Of a stretch of 64,000 nucleotides of DNA, positions 17,588 to 27,368 are shown piece after piece. Origin of the DNA: Devosia sp. SD17-2 (GTDB lineage Bacteria; Pseudomonadota; Alphaproteobacteria; Rhizobiales; Devosiaceae). Below the pieces are notes generated by a model that was not told where the DNA came from, made no database searches, and was given only the letters and a program-made list of their open reading frames with translations. Position numbers and translations under genes: made by a program. The first letter of the stretch is position 1. Each line of letters begins with the position of its first letter. The stretch is from positions 3,055,001 to 3,119,000 of the forward strand of contig NZ_CP104002.1 of the NCBI RefSeq assembly GCF_029201565.1. Direction: 5' to 3'.

Positions 17588-18325
17588 TCAGATCATCGCC
17601 ATTCCGCCGTTAACGTTCAGCGTATGTCCTGTGACATAAGCGGCCGCATCGCTGGCCAGGAAGACCGCGCAGGCAGCCACTTCCTGGGCCGTTCCGAGAC
17701 GCCCTGCAGGAACGCTCGAAAGGATCGACTCACGCTGCTTGTCGTTCAGTTCGTCGGTCATCGCAGAGGCAATAAAGCCCGGCGCGATAGAGTTGACGGT
17801 GATGTTGCGGCTGGCGACTTCGTGGGCGAGCGCCTTGTTCATGCCGATGAGGCCGGCCTTGGAGGCGGCATAATTGCCCTGCCCCGGATTGCCCATGACA
17901 CCCACCACCGAGGAAATGCCGATGATGCGACCCCAGCGCTGCTTCATCATGCCACGCAGGACGGAGCGATTTAGATGGAAGGCAGCGGTCAGATTGATGG
18001 CGATGACGTCGTCCCACTCCTCATCCTTCATACGCATGAAGAGATTGTCGCGGGTTACGCCGGCATTGTTGATCAGGATATCGAGCCCACCCATTGCCGC
18101 CTCGGCGGCGGGGACAAGCTTGTCGACCTCATCGAGCTTGGAAAGGTTACACGGCAGGATCGGGCAGTCCTTGCCGATTTCCTTAGCCGTATCCTCGAGG
18201 GCGCTCGTGCGCGTGCCCGAGAGGGCAACAGTGGCGCCGGCAGCAGCGAGTGCCTTGGCGATCTCGCGACCAATGCCGCCGCTGGCACCCGTCACAAGGG
18301 CGCGTTTTCCGGTGAGATCAAACAT
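17588..18325 (-). CDS. fabG: 3-oxoacyl-ACP reductase
   Basis: A 245-residue short-chain dehydrogenase that reduces 3-ketoacyl-ACP with NADPH. It has TGASGGIGREIA (about 12-23), NNAGVTRDNLFMRM (about 86), catalytic Ser (GISSVVG) and YAASK (about 150), and the GFIASAMTDELN loop typical of FabG. AAGGAGC precedes the ATG. It sits between fabD and acpP. Confidence 0.95.
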   Translation of the reverse strand: MFDLTGKRALVTGASGGIGREIAKALAAAGATVALSGTRTSALEDTAKEIGKDCPILPCNLSKLDEVDKLVPAAEAAMGGLDILINNAGVTRDNLFMRMKDEEWDDVIAINLTAAFHLNRSVLRGMMKQRWGRIIGISSVVGVMGNPGQGNYAASKAGLIGMNKALAHEVASRNITVNSIAPGFIASAMTDELNDKQRESILSSVPAGRLGTAQEVAACAVFLASDAAAYVTGHTLNVNGGMAMI

Positions 18326-18364
18326 TTCTGCTCCTTGGTGGAGAATTGGGGTCCCTGGCGAAGC

Positions 18365-19321
18365 TTACGCGTGGGATGTGAGTTGAGCCACGAGGGCATC
18401 GATGTCAGCCGGCGCGCCGACGGCCTGGGCAGTGACGTCGGGGGCAATGCGCTTGGCGAGACCGGTGAGCACCTTGCCCGCACCGATTTCGACGAGGGTG
18501 GTGACGCCACCCTGCCCCGCCAACCAGGTGACGCTCTCGGTCCAGCGCACGACGCCGGTGACCTGCTCGATGAGGCGCTGGCGGATTTCGCCGGCATCGG
18601 TGATCGGCGCCGCAAGGACATTGGCGACAAGCGGAACGACGGGGGTTTTCATCTCGACTTCGCTCAGGGCCGCAGCCATAGCATCGGCGGCAGGCTGCAT
18701 CAGCGAGCAATGGAACGGAGCGCTGACCGGTAGCTGAAGGGCGCGCTTGGCGCCGCGGGCCTTGGCGATTTCAATGGCGCGCTCAACAGCGGCGATGCCA
18801 CCGGAGATCACCACCTGGCCAGGCGCGTTGTCATTGGCAACGTCGCAGACTTCACCCTGCGCAGCCTCGGCAGCCACTGCACGGGCCGTTTCGAGATCAA
18901 GACCAAGGAGTGCAGCCATGGCGCCGTGACCGACGGGAACGGCCTTCTGCATGGCCTGGCCACGGGTGCGCAGCAGGCGCGCCGTGTCGGCGACAGTGAA
19001 GGTACCGGCGGCGCAGAGCGCAGAATATTCACCAAGCGAGTGCCCGGCGACATAGGCGGCGTGATCAGCAAGGCGAACGCCCTTGGCCTCAAGCACGCGG
19101 ATAATGGCCATGCTGACCGCCATCAGGGCGGGCTGGGCATTTTCGGTCAGGCGCAAAATATCTTCCGGACCTTCAAAGAGAATTGCAGAGAGGCGCTGGC
19201 CCAGGGCTTCGTCGATTTCCTCGAAAACCGCACGCGCCTCTGGGTAGGCCGTGGCAAGATCCTTGCCCATACCCACGAACTGGCTGCCCTGGCCCGGAAA
19301 AGTGAACGCAATGGTCGACAT
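18365..19321 (-). CDS. fabD: Malonyl-CoA:ACP transacylase
   Basis: A 318-residue enzyme that loads malonyl groups onto ACP. It has FPGQGSQFVGMGKDL at the N-terminus, the nucleophile in AGHSLGEYSALCAAG (about 95), and the histidine in LPVSAPFHCSLMQPA (about 203). The frame extends to 19354, but MSTIAFTFPGQG at 19321 is the family start. It is the first gene of the minus-strand fab cluster, divergent from the diguanylate cyclase. Confidence 0.95.
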   Translation of the reverse strand: MSTIAFTFPGQGSQFVGMGKDLATAYPEARAVFEEIDEALGQRLSAILFEGPEDILRLTENAQPALMAVSMAIIRVLEAKGVRLADHAAYVAGHSLGEYSALCAAGTFTVADTARLLRTRGQAMQKAVPVGHGAMAALLGLDLETARAVAAEAAQGEVCDVANDNAPGQVVISGGIAAVERAIEIAKARGAKRALQLPVSAPFHCSLMQPAADAMAAALSEVEMKTPVVPLVANVLAAPITDAGEIRQRLIEQVTGVVRWTESVTWLAGQGGVTTLVEIGAGKVLTGLAKRIAPDVTAQAVGAPADIDALVAQLTSHA

Positions 19322-19512
19322 CGTCCAACCCCCTTTTTGAGATGGCCCCAACATGCGGAAGAGACCGGTTCAGGGGGCTTTGCAAGCACTATGAGGCAGA
19401 GTCAAGGCGTAGGAACAATGCCGCCATCCCCATGCCGAGTTTGTTAACCGGGAAAGAGCACAGTAAAAGAAGGGGGGCAACTTCGCGGCTAAAGCCGTTC
19501 TTCGAGTGTGCC

Positions 19513-20925
19513 ATGACGACGATGACATTGCCAACGCGCAGCGCGTTGGTCGAATCGCTGATAGTCAGCGCCCTGGTGTTTGCCGCCTGCATGGTCGGCA
19601 TCCAAACCCGCCTCCTGTTCTCCCTAGCAAGTATCTGGCCGGCAAACGCTGTGCTGTTTGGCCTGCTCATCCTGCGACCCGCGACAAACAATGCGACAAC
19701 CTGGAGTCTTGCGGGACTGAGTTTCGTCGCCGCCGACCTTCTCACCGGCAGCAGCATGGAAAATGCCATGCTCCTCAATGGCGCCAACCTGGTCGGCATC
19801 AGCGTCGGTGTTGCGGTGGTAGAGCGATTGAGTCGGCACGCGGACTATCTCACCCGTCCGACCGATGCGGTTTCGACGATCGGCGCCATTATGGTCGCGG
19901 CGGCAGCCACGGGCGTCGTCGGCGGCCTGATCGGCCCCCTCCTGTTCAACATGAGCTTGCAGGAGAGCTTTGGACTGTGGTTTGCGGCCGAAGTCGTCAG
20001 CTACATGATCTTCCTGCCGCCGCTTCTGGCTCTGATCCGGCAGGACGAAAACTCTTTGCGGTTTTTGTCGCGCAATGAAATCCAGCGCCGCCACCAGATA
20101 TTGGCGCTGGCGTCGCTTTTTCTATCCATCATGGTCATCCATGCGTCGGGCGGGCCAGGCGGAGCCTCCTACATGATCCCCGCACTCATCTGGTGCGCGG
20201 TGTGTTTCCGCCCTTTCGCCTGCACGATAGTGACTATGCTGGCCTCGGTCTGGCTGCTGATCGCCGGTCCGCTGGGGATGATGCCGCTCAATATCGATTT
20301 CAGCAGCGCCAGCAACGCCTCATCGTTCCGGCTCGGGGTGGGCATGATCGCGGCCGGCACGCTGGCGGTGTCGATCATCAACAGCGCCTGGCGCGCCACG
20401 CACGCCGAGCTCACGGCCGTTGCTTCGCACGACGCACTGACCGGTCTGCTCAACCGCGGCGCCTTCATGGACCGCCTCAACAGCGCGTTTGGTCGACGGG
20501 CCGCGGCACCGTTTTCCGTGCTGATGGTCGATATCGACCACTTCAAGGCGATCAATGACACGCATGGCCACCCGGCGGGTGACGCGGTGTTGCAGACCAT
20601 GGCGCGCGTTCTGGAGAGCAATCTGCGCGGTGGCGATGTCTGCGGCCGCATCGGTGGCGAAGAGTTTGCGCCGATCGTTATGGGCGCAGCCGGCAACCAA
20701 GGCCTCGCGGTCGCTGATCGCATCCAGCGGGCGGCGTTGATGGAGACCACGCCAGTTGACGATGGGCTGCCTATACAGGCAACACTCAGCATCGGGGTGG
20801 CAGACAGCGCTGCATATCACAGCGTGGAGCAATTGCTGATCGAGAGCGACAAGGCGCTTTATGCCGCCAAGCACGGCGGTCGCAACCGCGTAACGCTGGC
20901 CCGCGCCAAACCCGTGGCGATCTAA
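19513..20925 (+). CDS. Membrane diguanylate cyclase (MASE1-GGDEF)
   Basis: A protein of 470 residues. The first 290 form about eight hydrophobic segments resembling a MASE1 sensor (WPANAVLFGLLILRP is typical). A linker then leads to a GGDEF domain beginning at HDALTGLLNRGAF. The catalytic GGEEF is intact at about residues 381-385, and an RGGD (RxxD) inhibitory c-di-GMP site lies exactly five residues upstream, so product inhibition is expected. It makes c-di-GMP in response to an unknown membrane cue. The start at 19513 was chosen because the upstream open frame has no hydrophobic or family sequence. It is inserted between fabD and rpsF. Confidence 0.85.
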   Translation: MTTMTLPTRSALVESLIVSALVFAACMVGIQTRLLFSLASIWPANAVLFGLLILRPATNNATTWSLAGLSFVAADLLTGSSMENAMLLNGANLVGISVGVAVVERLSRHADYLTRPTDAVSTIGAIMVAAAATGVVGGLIGPLLFNMSLQESFGLWFAAEVVSYMIFLPPLLALIRQDENSLRFLSRNEIQRRHQILALASLFLSIMVIHASGGPGGASYMIPALIWCAVCFRPFACTIVTMLASVWLLIAGPLGMMPLNIDFSSASNASSFRLGVGMIAAGTLAVSIINSAWRATHAELTAVASHDALTGLLNRGAFMDRLNSAFGRRAAAPFSVLMVDIDHFKAINDTHGHPAGDAVLQTMARVLESNLRGGDVCGRIGGEEFAPIVMGAAGNQGLAVADRIQRAALMETTPVDDGLPIQATLSIGVADSAAYHSVEQLLIESDKALYAAKHGGRNRVTLARAKPVAI

Positions 20926-20944
20926 CGCATCAGAGACGGCAACC

Positions 20945-20973
20945 TTGCCATGGGGCACAATCTCATCTATAGC
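20945..20973 (+). promoter_or_regulatory. Candidate promoter of rpsF-rpsR-rplI
   Basis: TTGCCA and TATAGC are spaced by 17 bp, giving a leader of about 170 nt before rpsF. This is the best promoter-like match in the 226-bp gap after the diguanylate cyclase gene. Confidence 0.5.
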
Positions 20974-21077
20974 GCGCCCAGCAATTCGTTTGGCCGGGGG
21001 CTGAACGGAGGGTTTTTGCTTTGGCAAAGACAGGATTTCTGATCCGGCCTCCCGTGTTCCCGCTCTTTGCAAGACTG

Positions 21078-21102
21078 CTTTGACGCCTTTCCGGCTTCAA
21101 AG
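21078..21102 (+). promoter_or_regulatory. Possible S6:S18 autoregulatory leader hairpin
   Basis: CTTTGA/TCAAAG with an inner GCC/GGC pair and a pyrimidine loop forms a bulged hairpin about 50 nt before rpsF. Leaders of this operon in other bacteria carry a hairpin bound by the S6:S18 complex. The match here is only by shape and position. Confidence 0.3.
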
Positions 21103-21151
21103 AGGCTCCGCGCCAAACATTGCGTATCGAAACCACAAGGAAGGCGCATTC

Positions 21152-21547
21152 ATGGCCCTTTACGAGCACATCTTCCTGGCGCGCCAGGACGTTTCCCAGC
21201 AGCAGGTCGAAGAACTGACCACTGCGCTGACCGAGATCCTCGCCCAGGGCGGCGGCAAGGTCACCAAGAACGAATACTGGGGCCTCAAGGGTCTCTCCTA
21301 CCGCATCCGTAAGAACCGCAAGGCTCACTACACGCTGCTGAACCTCGACGCACCGGCTGCTGCCGTTGCCGAGATGGAACGCCAGATGCGCATCAATGAA
21401 GACATCCTGCGCTTCATGACCGTTCGCGTTGACGAGCTGGAAGAAGGCCCGTCTGCCATGATGCAGAAGCGCGATCGTGACGAACGCGATGGCGGCCGTG
21501 GTGATCGTGGTGGCCCGTCGGGCGACCGTCGTCCCCGCCGCTTCTAA
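21152..21547 (+). CDS. rpsF: 30S ribosomal protein S6
   Basis: A 131-residue protein with the [12 protein letters not shown] start, [18 protein letters not shown] and an [15 protein letters not shown] end. The C-terminus carries a charged Arg/Asp/Gly tail of about 30 residues, common in rhizobial S6. AAGGAAGG precedes the ATG. S6 pairs with S18 on the 30S platform, and rpsR follows 18 bp later. Confidence 0.96.
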   Translation: MALYEHIFLARQDVSQQQVEELTTALTEILAQGGGKVTKNEYWGLKGLSYRIRKNRKAHYTLLNLDAPAAAVAEMERQMRINEDILRFMTVRVDELEEGPSAMMQKRDRDERDGGRGDRGGPSGDRRPRRF

Positions 21548-21565
21548 GAAAAGGAACGAGTAGCC

Positions 21566-21820
21566 ATGTCTATCAAAGACCTCACCACTTCCCAGGCCCG
21601 TCGTCCCTTCCAGCGTCGTCGCAAGACCTGCCCGTTCTCGGGCGAAGGCGCACCAAAGATCGACTACAAGGACGTGCGCCTGCTGAGCCGCTACGTCTCC
21701 GAGCGCGGCAAGATCGTGCCGAGCCGCATCACTGCCGTTTCTGCAAAGAAGCAGCGTGAACTGGCTCGCGCCATCAAGCGCGCCCGCTTCATCGGCGTAA
21801 TGCCCTACGCCGTAAAGTAA
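21566..21820 (+). CDS. rpsR: 30S ribosomal protein S18
   Basis: An 84-residue basic protein with the [15 protein letters not shown] start, [23 protein letters not shown] core and [13 protein letters not shown] end. A single CPFSG cysteine replaces the paired zinc-binding cysteines of some S18 forms. The DUF2232 gene that often sits between rpsR and rplI in relatives is absent; there is only a 91-bp spacer. Confidence 0.96.
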   Translation: MSIKDLTTSQARRPFQRRRKTCPFSGEGAPKIDYKDVRLLSRYVSERGKIVPSRITAVSAKKQRELARAIKRARFIGVMPYAVK

Positions 21821-21911
21821 GCTTCGCAGCAGCGAAGCATCGTTGGGGTCGCGGAATGGTTCGCGGCTCCTAACCGTTCCCAGAGAACGGGACAGCCCAA
21901 AGGAAAAAGAC

Positions 21912-22478
21912 ATGAAAGTCATTCTGCTCGAGCGCATCGGCCGCACCGGTACCATCGGCGACGAAGTCACCGTCAAGGACGGCTTCGCCCGTAACTTCCT
22001 GCTGCCGCAGGGCAAGGCTCTCCGCGCCACCGAAGCCAACCGCAAGCGGTTCGAATCGGAACGCGCACACATCGAACAGCGCAACGAAGAGCGCCGCACC
22101 GCTGCTGCCGGCATCGCGGAAGGCCTCAACGGCCGCACCGTCGTGATCATCCGCCAGGCAGGCGAAACCGGCCAGCTCTACGGTTCGGTTGCAGCCCGCG
22201 ATATCGTTGAAGGCCTCGCAGCCGACGGCTACATCGTGCAGCGCAATCAGGTTGACCTTGCCGACCCGATCAAGACGGTTGGCGTTCACACCGTGGCCCT
22301 CTCCCTGCACCCTGAAGTTGCAGTGTCGATCACCGTCAACGTCGCCCGCTCGGCTGACGAAGCCACTCGCCAGGCCTCTGGTGAAGACGTGACCGTGCAC
22401 ACTTTTGAAGCCGACGAAGATGGCGATTTCGCCGCCGGCCAGAAGGACGCAGCTGCAGAAGACCGTTTCGAAGAGTAG
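21912..22478 (+). CDS. rplI: 50S ribosomal protein L9
   Basis: A 188-residue protein with the [37 protein letters not shown]-domain, a connecting helix ([18 protein letters not shown]) and the C-domain ending near residue 150. An acidic tail of about 40 residues follows, typical for alphaproteobacterial L9. AGGAAAAAG precedes the ATG. The operon ends here at a strong terminator. Confidence 0.95.
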   Translation: MKVILLERIGRTGTIGDEVTVKDGFARNFLLPQGKALRATEANRKRFESERAHIEQRNEERRTAAAGIAEGLNGRTVVIIRQAGETGQLYGSVAARDIVEGLAADGYIVQRNQVDLADPIKTVGVHTVALSLHPEVAVSITVNVARSADEATRQASGEDVTVHTFEADEDGDFAAGQKDAAAEDRFEE

Positions 22479-22501
22479 TCTTCGTTTCAGCTCTGAAATT
22501 G

Positions 22502-22534
22502 AAAGGCCGGGCACACTGCCCGGCCTTTTTCTTT
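22502..22534 (+). terminator. Rho-independent terminator after rplI
   Basis: A 12-bp perfect stem (AAAGGCCGGGCA pairing with TGCCCGGCCTTT) with a 3-base CAC loop is followed by a T-rich run (TTTTTCTTT). This is a textbook terminator 24 bp downstream of rplI. Confidence 0.9.
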
Positions 22535-22714
22535 GCCCGACCGATTCCCGCCGCCATTGCCACGCCATCATCGCCTGCAACAAGAAGAGGGCGTTGTTCC
22601 CCGATCTTCACAGAGTTCACACCCACTTGTTATTAACCGTTGGCCCTTTAGGTCGAGCGAGACTCTAGCCATCTATGCGTGGTTAGAAAGGTTAACACGC
22701 TCCCGAGGACTGAG

Positions 22715-24199
22715 ATGGCTGAAATCGCACGGCTCCACCCTGCCGAAGACAAATCCTTCCGCGTCGCTCCCCACAATGTGGAGGCAGAACAGGCTCTGCT
22801 GGGCGCCATACTGATCAACAATGAAGCGTTCTACCGCGTAGCGGACTTTCTAGAGCCCGAGCATTTTTACGAGCCGGTGCACCGCAATATCTATGAGATC
22901 ACCGGCAAGATCATCCGCGCCGGCAAGTCCGCCGACCCTACGACCATCAAGACCCATCTGCCGGACCAGCTGCTGCCGGAAATGACCATGGCGCAGTACC
23001 TGGCGCGCTTGGCCGCCGAGGCGACGACGGTCATTAACGCGGCCGACTATGGGCAAGCCATCTACGACCTTGCGATCCGCCGGAACCTCATCCTCGTCGG
23101 CGAGGAAATGGTGACGGTCGCCTATGATTCGGATGTCGAGATGACGCCGAACAAGCAGATCGAGAAGGTTGAAGGGGAGCTGTTCCAGCTCGCCGAAAAG
23201 GGGCGCTATGACGGCGGCTTCCTGAGCTTCGGCACGGCGCTCAGCGCCTCCATCAAGATGGCCGGCGAAGCTTTTCAGCGCGACGGCGGCCTATCTGGCG
23301 TGGCGACGGCGCTCCACGACCTCGACCGCCAGATGGGTGGCCTGCAGCGCTCGGACTTGATCGTCCTCGCCGGACGTCCCGCCATGGGCAAGACCTCGCT
23401 CGTGACAAATATCGCCTATAACGTCGCCAGCGCCTGGAAGGGCGAGGTGACACCGGATGGGCACAACAAGACTATCGACGGCGGCATTGTCGGCTTCTTC
23501 AGCCTCGAAATGAGCTCCGAACAGCTGGCAACGCGTATTCTGGCCGAGCAGGCAGAAGTGTCATCCTCCGACATCCGCCGCGGCCGTATCCACGACAGCC
23601 AGTTTGCCAAGCTGGTCGACGTCTCCAACATGATGAGCAAGGTGCCGCTCTATATCGACGACACCGGTGGTCTGAGCGTGGCGCAGCTTGCAGCGCGCGC
23701 CCGACGCCTCAAGCGCCAGAAGGGGCTCGACCTCCTCATCGTCGACTACTTGCAGCTCCTCTCGGGCTCCTCGAAGGCCTCGAGCCAGAACCGCGTGCAG
23801 GAACTGACCGAAATCACCACGACGCTGAAAGCGCTCGCCAAGGAGCTGGAAGTGCCGGTGATCGCGCTTTCCCAGCTCTCACGTCAGGTCGAGCAGCGCG
23901 ACGACAAGCATCCGCAACTGGCGGACTTGCGCGAATCGGGTTCTATCGAGCAGGACGCCGACGTGGTGATGTTCGTGTATCGCGAGGAGTACTACCTCAA
24001 GAACAAGGAGCCCAAAGAGGGCACGCCAGAACACATCACCTGGCAAGGGGAAATGGAACAGGTGCACGGCAAAGCCGAGGTCATCATCGCCAAGCAGCGT
24101 CACGGCCCGACCGGTACCGTGCAGCTGAGCTTTGAGGCGCAGTACACCCGCTTCGGCAATCTGGCCCGGGCGGATTATCTGCCGGAACGCATGGAATAG
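22715..24199 (+). CDS. dnaB: Replicative DNA helicase DnaB
   Basis: A protein of 494 residues that unwinds DNA at the fork as a hexamer. The N-terminal domain begins RVAPHNVEAEQALLGAIL; the RecA-like domain has Walker A GRPAMGKTSLVTN (about 220), GFFSLEMSSEQL, LIVDYLQLLSG and a C-terminal KQRHGPTGT arginine-finger region. No intein interrupts it. ATG at 22715 with GAGG 7 bp upstream is preferred to an in-frame GTG at 22679. Confidence 0.95.
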   Translation: MAEIARLHPAEDKSFRVAPHNVEAEQALLGAILINNEAFYRVADFLEPEHFYEPVHRNIYEITGKIIRAGKSADPTTIKTHLPDQLLPEMTMAQYLARLAAEATTVINAADYGQAIYDLAIRRNLILVGEEMVTVAYDSDVEMTPNKQIEKVEGELFQLAEKGRYDGGFLSFGTALSASIKMAGEAFQRDGGLSGVATALHDLDRQMGGLQRSDLIVLAGRPAMGKTSLVTNIAYNVASAWKGEVTPDGHNKTIDGGIVGFFSLEMSSEQLATRILAEQAEVSSSDIRRGRIHDSQFAKLVDVSNMMSKVPLYIDDTGGLSVAQLAARARRLKRQKGLDLLIVDYLQLLSGSSKASSQNRVQELTEITTTLKALAKELEVPVIALSQLSRQVEQRDDKHPQLADLRESGSIEQDADVVMFVYREEYYLKNKEPKEGTPEHITWQGEMEQVHGKAEVIIAKQRHGPTGTVQLSFEAQYTRFGNLARADYLPERME

Positions 24200-24201
24200 G
24201 T

Positions 24202-25329
24202 ATGAAACTGACCTCTGGGCTTGGTGGGCAGTTGACCATCGATCTGGGTGCACTGACCAGAAACTGGCGCGCCCTCGACAAGGTGAGCGCCGGCGCACTG
24301 ACCGCTGGCGTGGTGAAGGCCGACGCCTATGGCACCGGCATCGAAATGGCCAGCAAGGCGCTGCATGCCGCCGGTGCACGCTTTTTCTTCGTGGCAACGC
24401 CCGACGAAGGCATCGCCGTGCGCACCACCCTGCCCGACGCGCATATCTTCGTGCTGGGCGGGCTCTATCCGGGCGCGGCCAATCTTTATATCCGCCAGAA
24501 CCTGATGCCGGTGATCGGCTCAATGGACATGCTGGAAGAGTGGCTGGGCAAATGCGTCGAGCGCAACGAGGCCTATCCCAGCGCCTTCCATTTCGACACT
24601 GGCATGAACCGGCTTGGTTTCCGGCTCAATGAGGCGGTGCTGGTGCGCGAGCGCATCGAGCGGCTCGGCTATGCCCCGCAAATGGTGATGAGCCATCTGG
24701 CGTGTTCGGACATTCCCAACCACGAAAAGAACCGCACGCAGCTGGCGCTGTTCGGCTCGGTGCTCAACCAGTTCCCGGGCATTCCCGCATCGCTGGCGAA
24801 CTCGGCGGGGATGATGACCGGACGCGATTATCACTTCCAGATGGTGCGGCCTGGCATTGCCCTTTATGGCGGGCGCGCGGTCAACGGCCGCAAGAACCCA
24901 ATGGCCAATGTGGTGACGCTGCATGTGCCAGTGTTGCAGGTGAAGGAAGCCCGCACCGGGGAATCGGTCGGCTATGGTGCAAGCTATTCGCTATCGCGCG
25001 ACAGCCGACTGGCGATTATCGGTCATGGTTATGCCGATGGCTTTTTCCGTTCGCTCTCCGCGACAAACCAGCGGCCGGGCGGCAAAGTGTATCTGCGCGG
25101 AAAACTCTGCCCGATCATCGGGAAAATCTCGATGGACCTTACCATCGTCGACATCACCGAGCTGGGGCAGAATGTCCCCAAGCCGGGTGAAGGGGTCGAG
25201 GTGATCGGCCCCAATATCAGCGTCGACGACCAGGCCGATGCCGCCGGGACCAACGGCTATGAACTGCTGACGGCGCTCAAGGGTCGCTACACGCGGAACT
25301 ATGTCGGGGATGGATATCTGCCCGAGTGA
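24202..25329 (+). CDS. alr: Alanine racemase
   Basis: A 375-residue PLP enzyme making D-alanine for peptidoglycan. The PLP lysine is in AGVVKADAYGTG (about 35), the catalytic tyrosine in VGYGASYSLSRDSR (about 256), and HFDTGMNRLGF and CPIIGKISMDLTIVD are conserved. It starts 2 bp after dnaB, so the two are co-transcribed. Confidence 0.93.
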   Translation: MKLTSGLGGQLTIDLGALTRNWRALDKVSAGALTAGVVKADAYGTGIEMASKALHAAGARFFFVATPDEGIAVRTTLPDAHIFVLGGLYPGAANLYIRQNLMPVIGSMDMLEEWLGKCVERNEAYPSAFHFDTGMNRLGFRLNEAVLVRERIERLGYAPQMVMSHLACSDIPNHEKNRTQLALFGSVLNQFPGIPASLANSAGMMTGRDYHFQMVRPGIALYGGRAVNGRKNPMANVVTLHVPVLQVKEARTGESVGYGASYSLSRDSRLAIIGHGYADGFFRSLSATNQRPGGKVYLRGKLCPIIGKISMDLTIVDITELGQNVPKPGEGVEVIGPNISVDDQADAAGTNGYELLTALKGRYTRNYVGDGYLPE

Positions 25330-25415
25330 ATGCTGGTCGTCGCGACCGAAGTCATCTCCACGCAGGTTCTCTATTTGTTCTTGAACTGCATGCCCTCCCC
25401 TGCTAGCGTCTTGCG

Positions 25416-25967
25416 ATGAGTGGGATGGGGCATCGTCACTATGTCATCTTGTTACGGGCGATTGGGCCGGTGACGCATCGGCAGATGTCCATGGCGACAT
25501 GGCGCGAGGCTGCAGAGAGTGTGGAGTTCCTCAATGTCGCGACATTGGGGAACACGGGCAACATGCTCGCCGATTTTGCAGGAACGGCGGCCGTGGCTGC
25601 AAAGACGATGACGCCGCTGTTGCGCGGCTTCGGTCTGGGCGAGAATGTCTTCCCGATTGTGCGGCCGGTATCGGTGCTTAAGACACTGGCGCGAGCGATC
25701 GAACGGGATGTCGCAGATCCAAGTCAGGCCGCGGTCTATTTCTTTGCGCAGACGCGACCGGAGTTTTCGTGGTTGCAGACGCATGACGGACCGGAACGCA
25801 TTCGCGTAGTGGACAATCACCTCGTGGTGGAATTCACCCGCAATGCCACCAATTCAGGCCGGCTGATGCGGCAGATCGACAAGAATTGCGGCGTCTCGAC
25901 GGCGCGCAACTGGAATACAGTGCGGGGTCTGGCCGAACGTGCGGCCGCGCGCAGGAAGAAGAGTTAA
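25416..25967 (+). CDS. DUF1697-like protein
   Basis: A 183-residue soluble protein. The pattern YVILLRAIGPVTHRQMSMATWREAAES, followed by LGNTGNMLADF and a VRPVSVLKTLARAI segment, resembles DUF1697, a family of unknown function. The C-terminal FTRNATNSGRLMRQIDK is also seen in that family. Starts at 25416 or 25425 are both possible. It abuts radA, whose GTG follows its stop directly. Confidence 0.6.
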   Translation: MSGMGHRHYVILLRAIGPVTHRQMSMATWREAAESVEFLNVATLGNTGNMLADFAGTAAVAAKTMTPLLRGFGLGENVFPIVRPVSVLKTLARAIERDVADPSQAAVYFFAQTRPEFSWLQTHDGPERIRVVDNHLVVEFTRNATNSGRLMRQIDKNCGVSTARNWNTVRGLAERAAARRKKS

Positions 25968-27368
25968 GTGGCAAAGATCCGCACCAATTTCGTCTGCCAG
26001 TCCTGCGGGGCTGTTTCAACGCGCTGGCAGGGTCGTTGTGATGCCTGCGGCGAGTGGAACACCATCGTCGAAGAGATCGCCGATTCTGGTGTCGGAGCCG
26101 GTCCCAAGGCGGCAAAGTCGAACGGTCGGCCGGCCAATCTTGTGCCGCTGGCTGGCGAGACCGAAAGCGCCGCGCGCGTCGTCACCGGAATGGTCGAGCT
26201 GGACCGGGTGACGGGCGGCGGGTTTGTGAAGGGTTCGGCGCTGCTCGTAGGCGGCGACCCCGGGATCGGCAAATCGACCCTGCTGCTGCAGTCGGCCGCG
26301 GCGCTGGCGTCGCAGGGCAAGCGCGTGATCTATGTGTCAGGCGAAGAAGCAGTTGCGCAGGTACGCCTTCGCGCACAACGGCTGGGCCTGGGCGAAGCCG
26401 GCGTTCTGCTTGCCGCCGAGACCAATGTCGAGATCATCCTCGCCACCCTCGAGAGCGGAGCACCGCCGGATCTCGTGATCATCGATTCTATCCAGACGCT
26501 GTGGACCGACCGGGTGGACAGCGCGCCGGGAACGGTAACGCAGGTGCGCACCTCGGCGCAGGCGCTGACGCGGTTCGCCAAAAAGAGCGGCGCAGCGGTC
26601 GTGCTCGTCGGGCACGTGACCAAGGACGGCCAGATCGCCGGCCCGCGCGTGGTCGAACACATGGTGGACGCCGTCCTCTATTTCGAAGGCGACAGCAGCC
26701 ATACGTTCCGCATCCTGCGGGGCGTAAAAAACCGCTATGGCGCGACCGACGAAATCGGCGTTTTTGCCATGACCGAACGTGGCCTTGAGCAGGTTGCCAA
26801 TCCCTCGGCGCTGTTTCTGGACCAACGCGATCGCGATGCGGCGGGGTCGGCCGTGTTCGCCGGCATGGAAGGGACCAGGCCGATCCTGATTGAAATTCAG
26901 GCGCTGGTGGCCCCCTCCCCGCTCGGCAATCCCCGCCGCGCCGTTGTTGGCTGGGATACGTCGCGCCTCTCCATGGTGCTGGCCGTGCTCGAGACGCGGT
27001 GCGGGGTGCGGATCGGGGCCAACGATATTTATCTCAACGTCGCGGGCGGGTTAAAGATCACCGAGCCGGCGGCCGACCTCGCCGTCGCTGCTGCGTTGAT
27101 CTCATCTCTGACCGGCGCGGCGCTGCCGCCAGAGGCAGTTTACTTTGGTGAGATTTCGCTCGCCGGCGGCATCCGGCCGGTGTCGCACAGCGGGTTGCGC
27201 CTGCGCGAAGCCCAGAAACTGGGGTTCAAATCGGTGACGACGGGGCGACTGGGAAGCGCGGACAAGGGCTCGGAGCTTGAGGTGAACGAATACCTCCAAC
27301 TGGCCGATATGGTCAGCCGCATCGCCGCCAATGGCAAGATGCCAGTGGCCGAGGAGGACGTCTGGTAA
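25968..27368 (+). CDS. radA: DNA repair protein RadA
   Basis: A 466-residue RecA-like branch-migration protein. It has an N-terminal zinc finger (CQSCG and CDACG, about 8-29), Walker A GGDPGIGKSTLL (about 92), the RadA-specific LRGVKNRYGATDE motif (about 250) and a C-terminal Lon-protease-like domain (about 290-455). The start is GTG, immediately after the previous stop, with GAAGAAGAG as ribosome site. Confidence 0.94.
   Translation: MAKIRTNFVCQSCGAVSTRWQGRCDACGEWNTIVEEIADSGVGAGPKAAKSNGRPANLVPLAGETESAARVVTGMVELDRVTGGGFVKGSALLVGGDPGIGKSTLLLQSAAALASQGKRVIYVSGEEAVAQVRLRAQRLGLGEAGVLLAAETNVEIILATLESGAPPDLVIIDSIQTLWTDRVDSAPGTVTQVRTSAQALTRFAKKSGAAVVLVGHVTKDGQIAGPRVVEHMVDAVLYFEGDSSHTFRILRGVKNRYGATDEIGVFAMTERGLEQVANPSALFLDQRDRDAAGSAVFAGMEGTRPILIEIQALVAPSPLGNPRRAVVGWDTSRLSMVLAVLETRCGVRIGANDIYLNVAGGLKITEPAADLAVAAALISSLTGAALPPEAVYFGEISLAGGIRPVSHSGLRLREAQKLGFKSVTTGRLGSADKGSELEVNEYLQLADMVSRIAANGKMPVAEEDVW

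Noticed and set aside
22715..24199. Possible intein in dnaB
   Set aside because: DnaB often hosts inteins, but the RecA core is continuous with normal spacing between Walker A and B.
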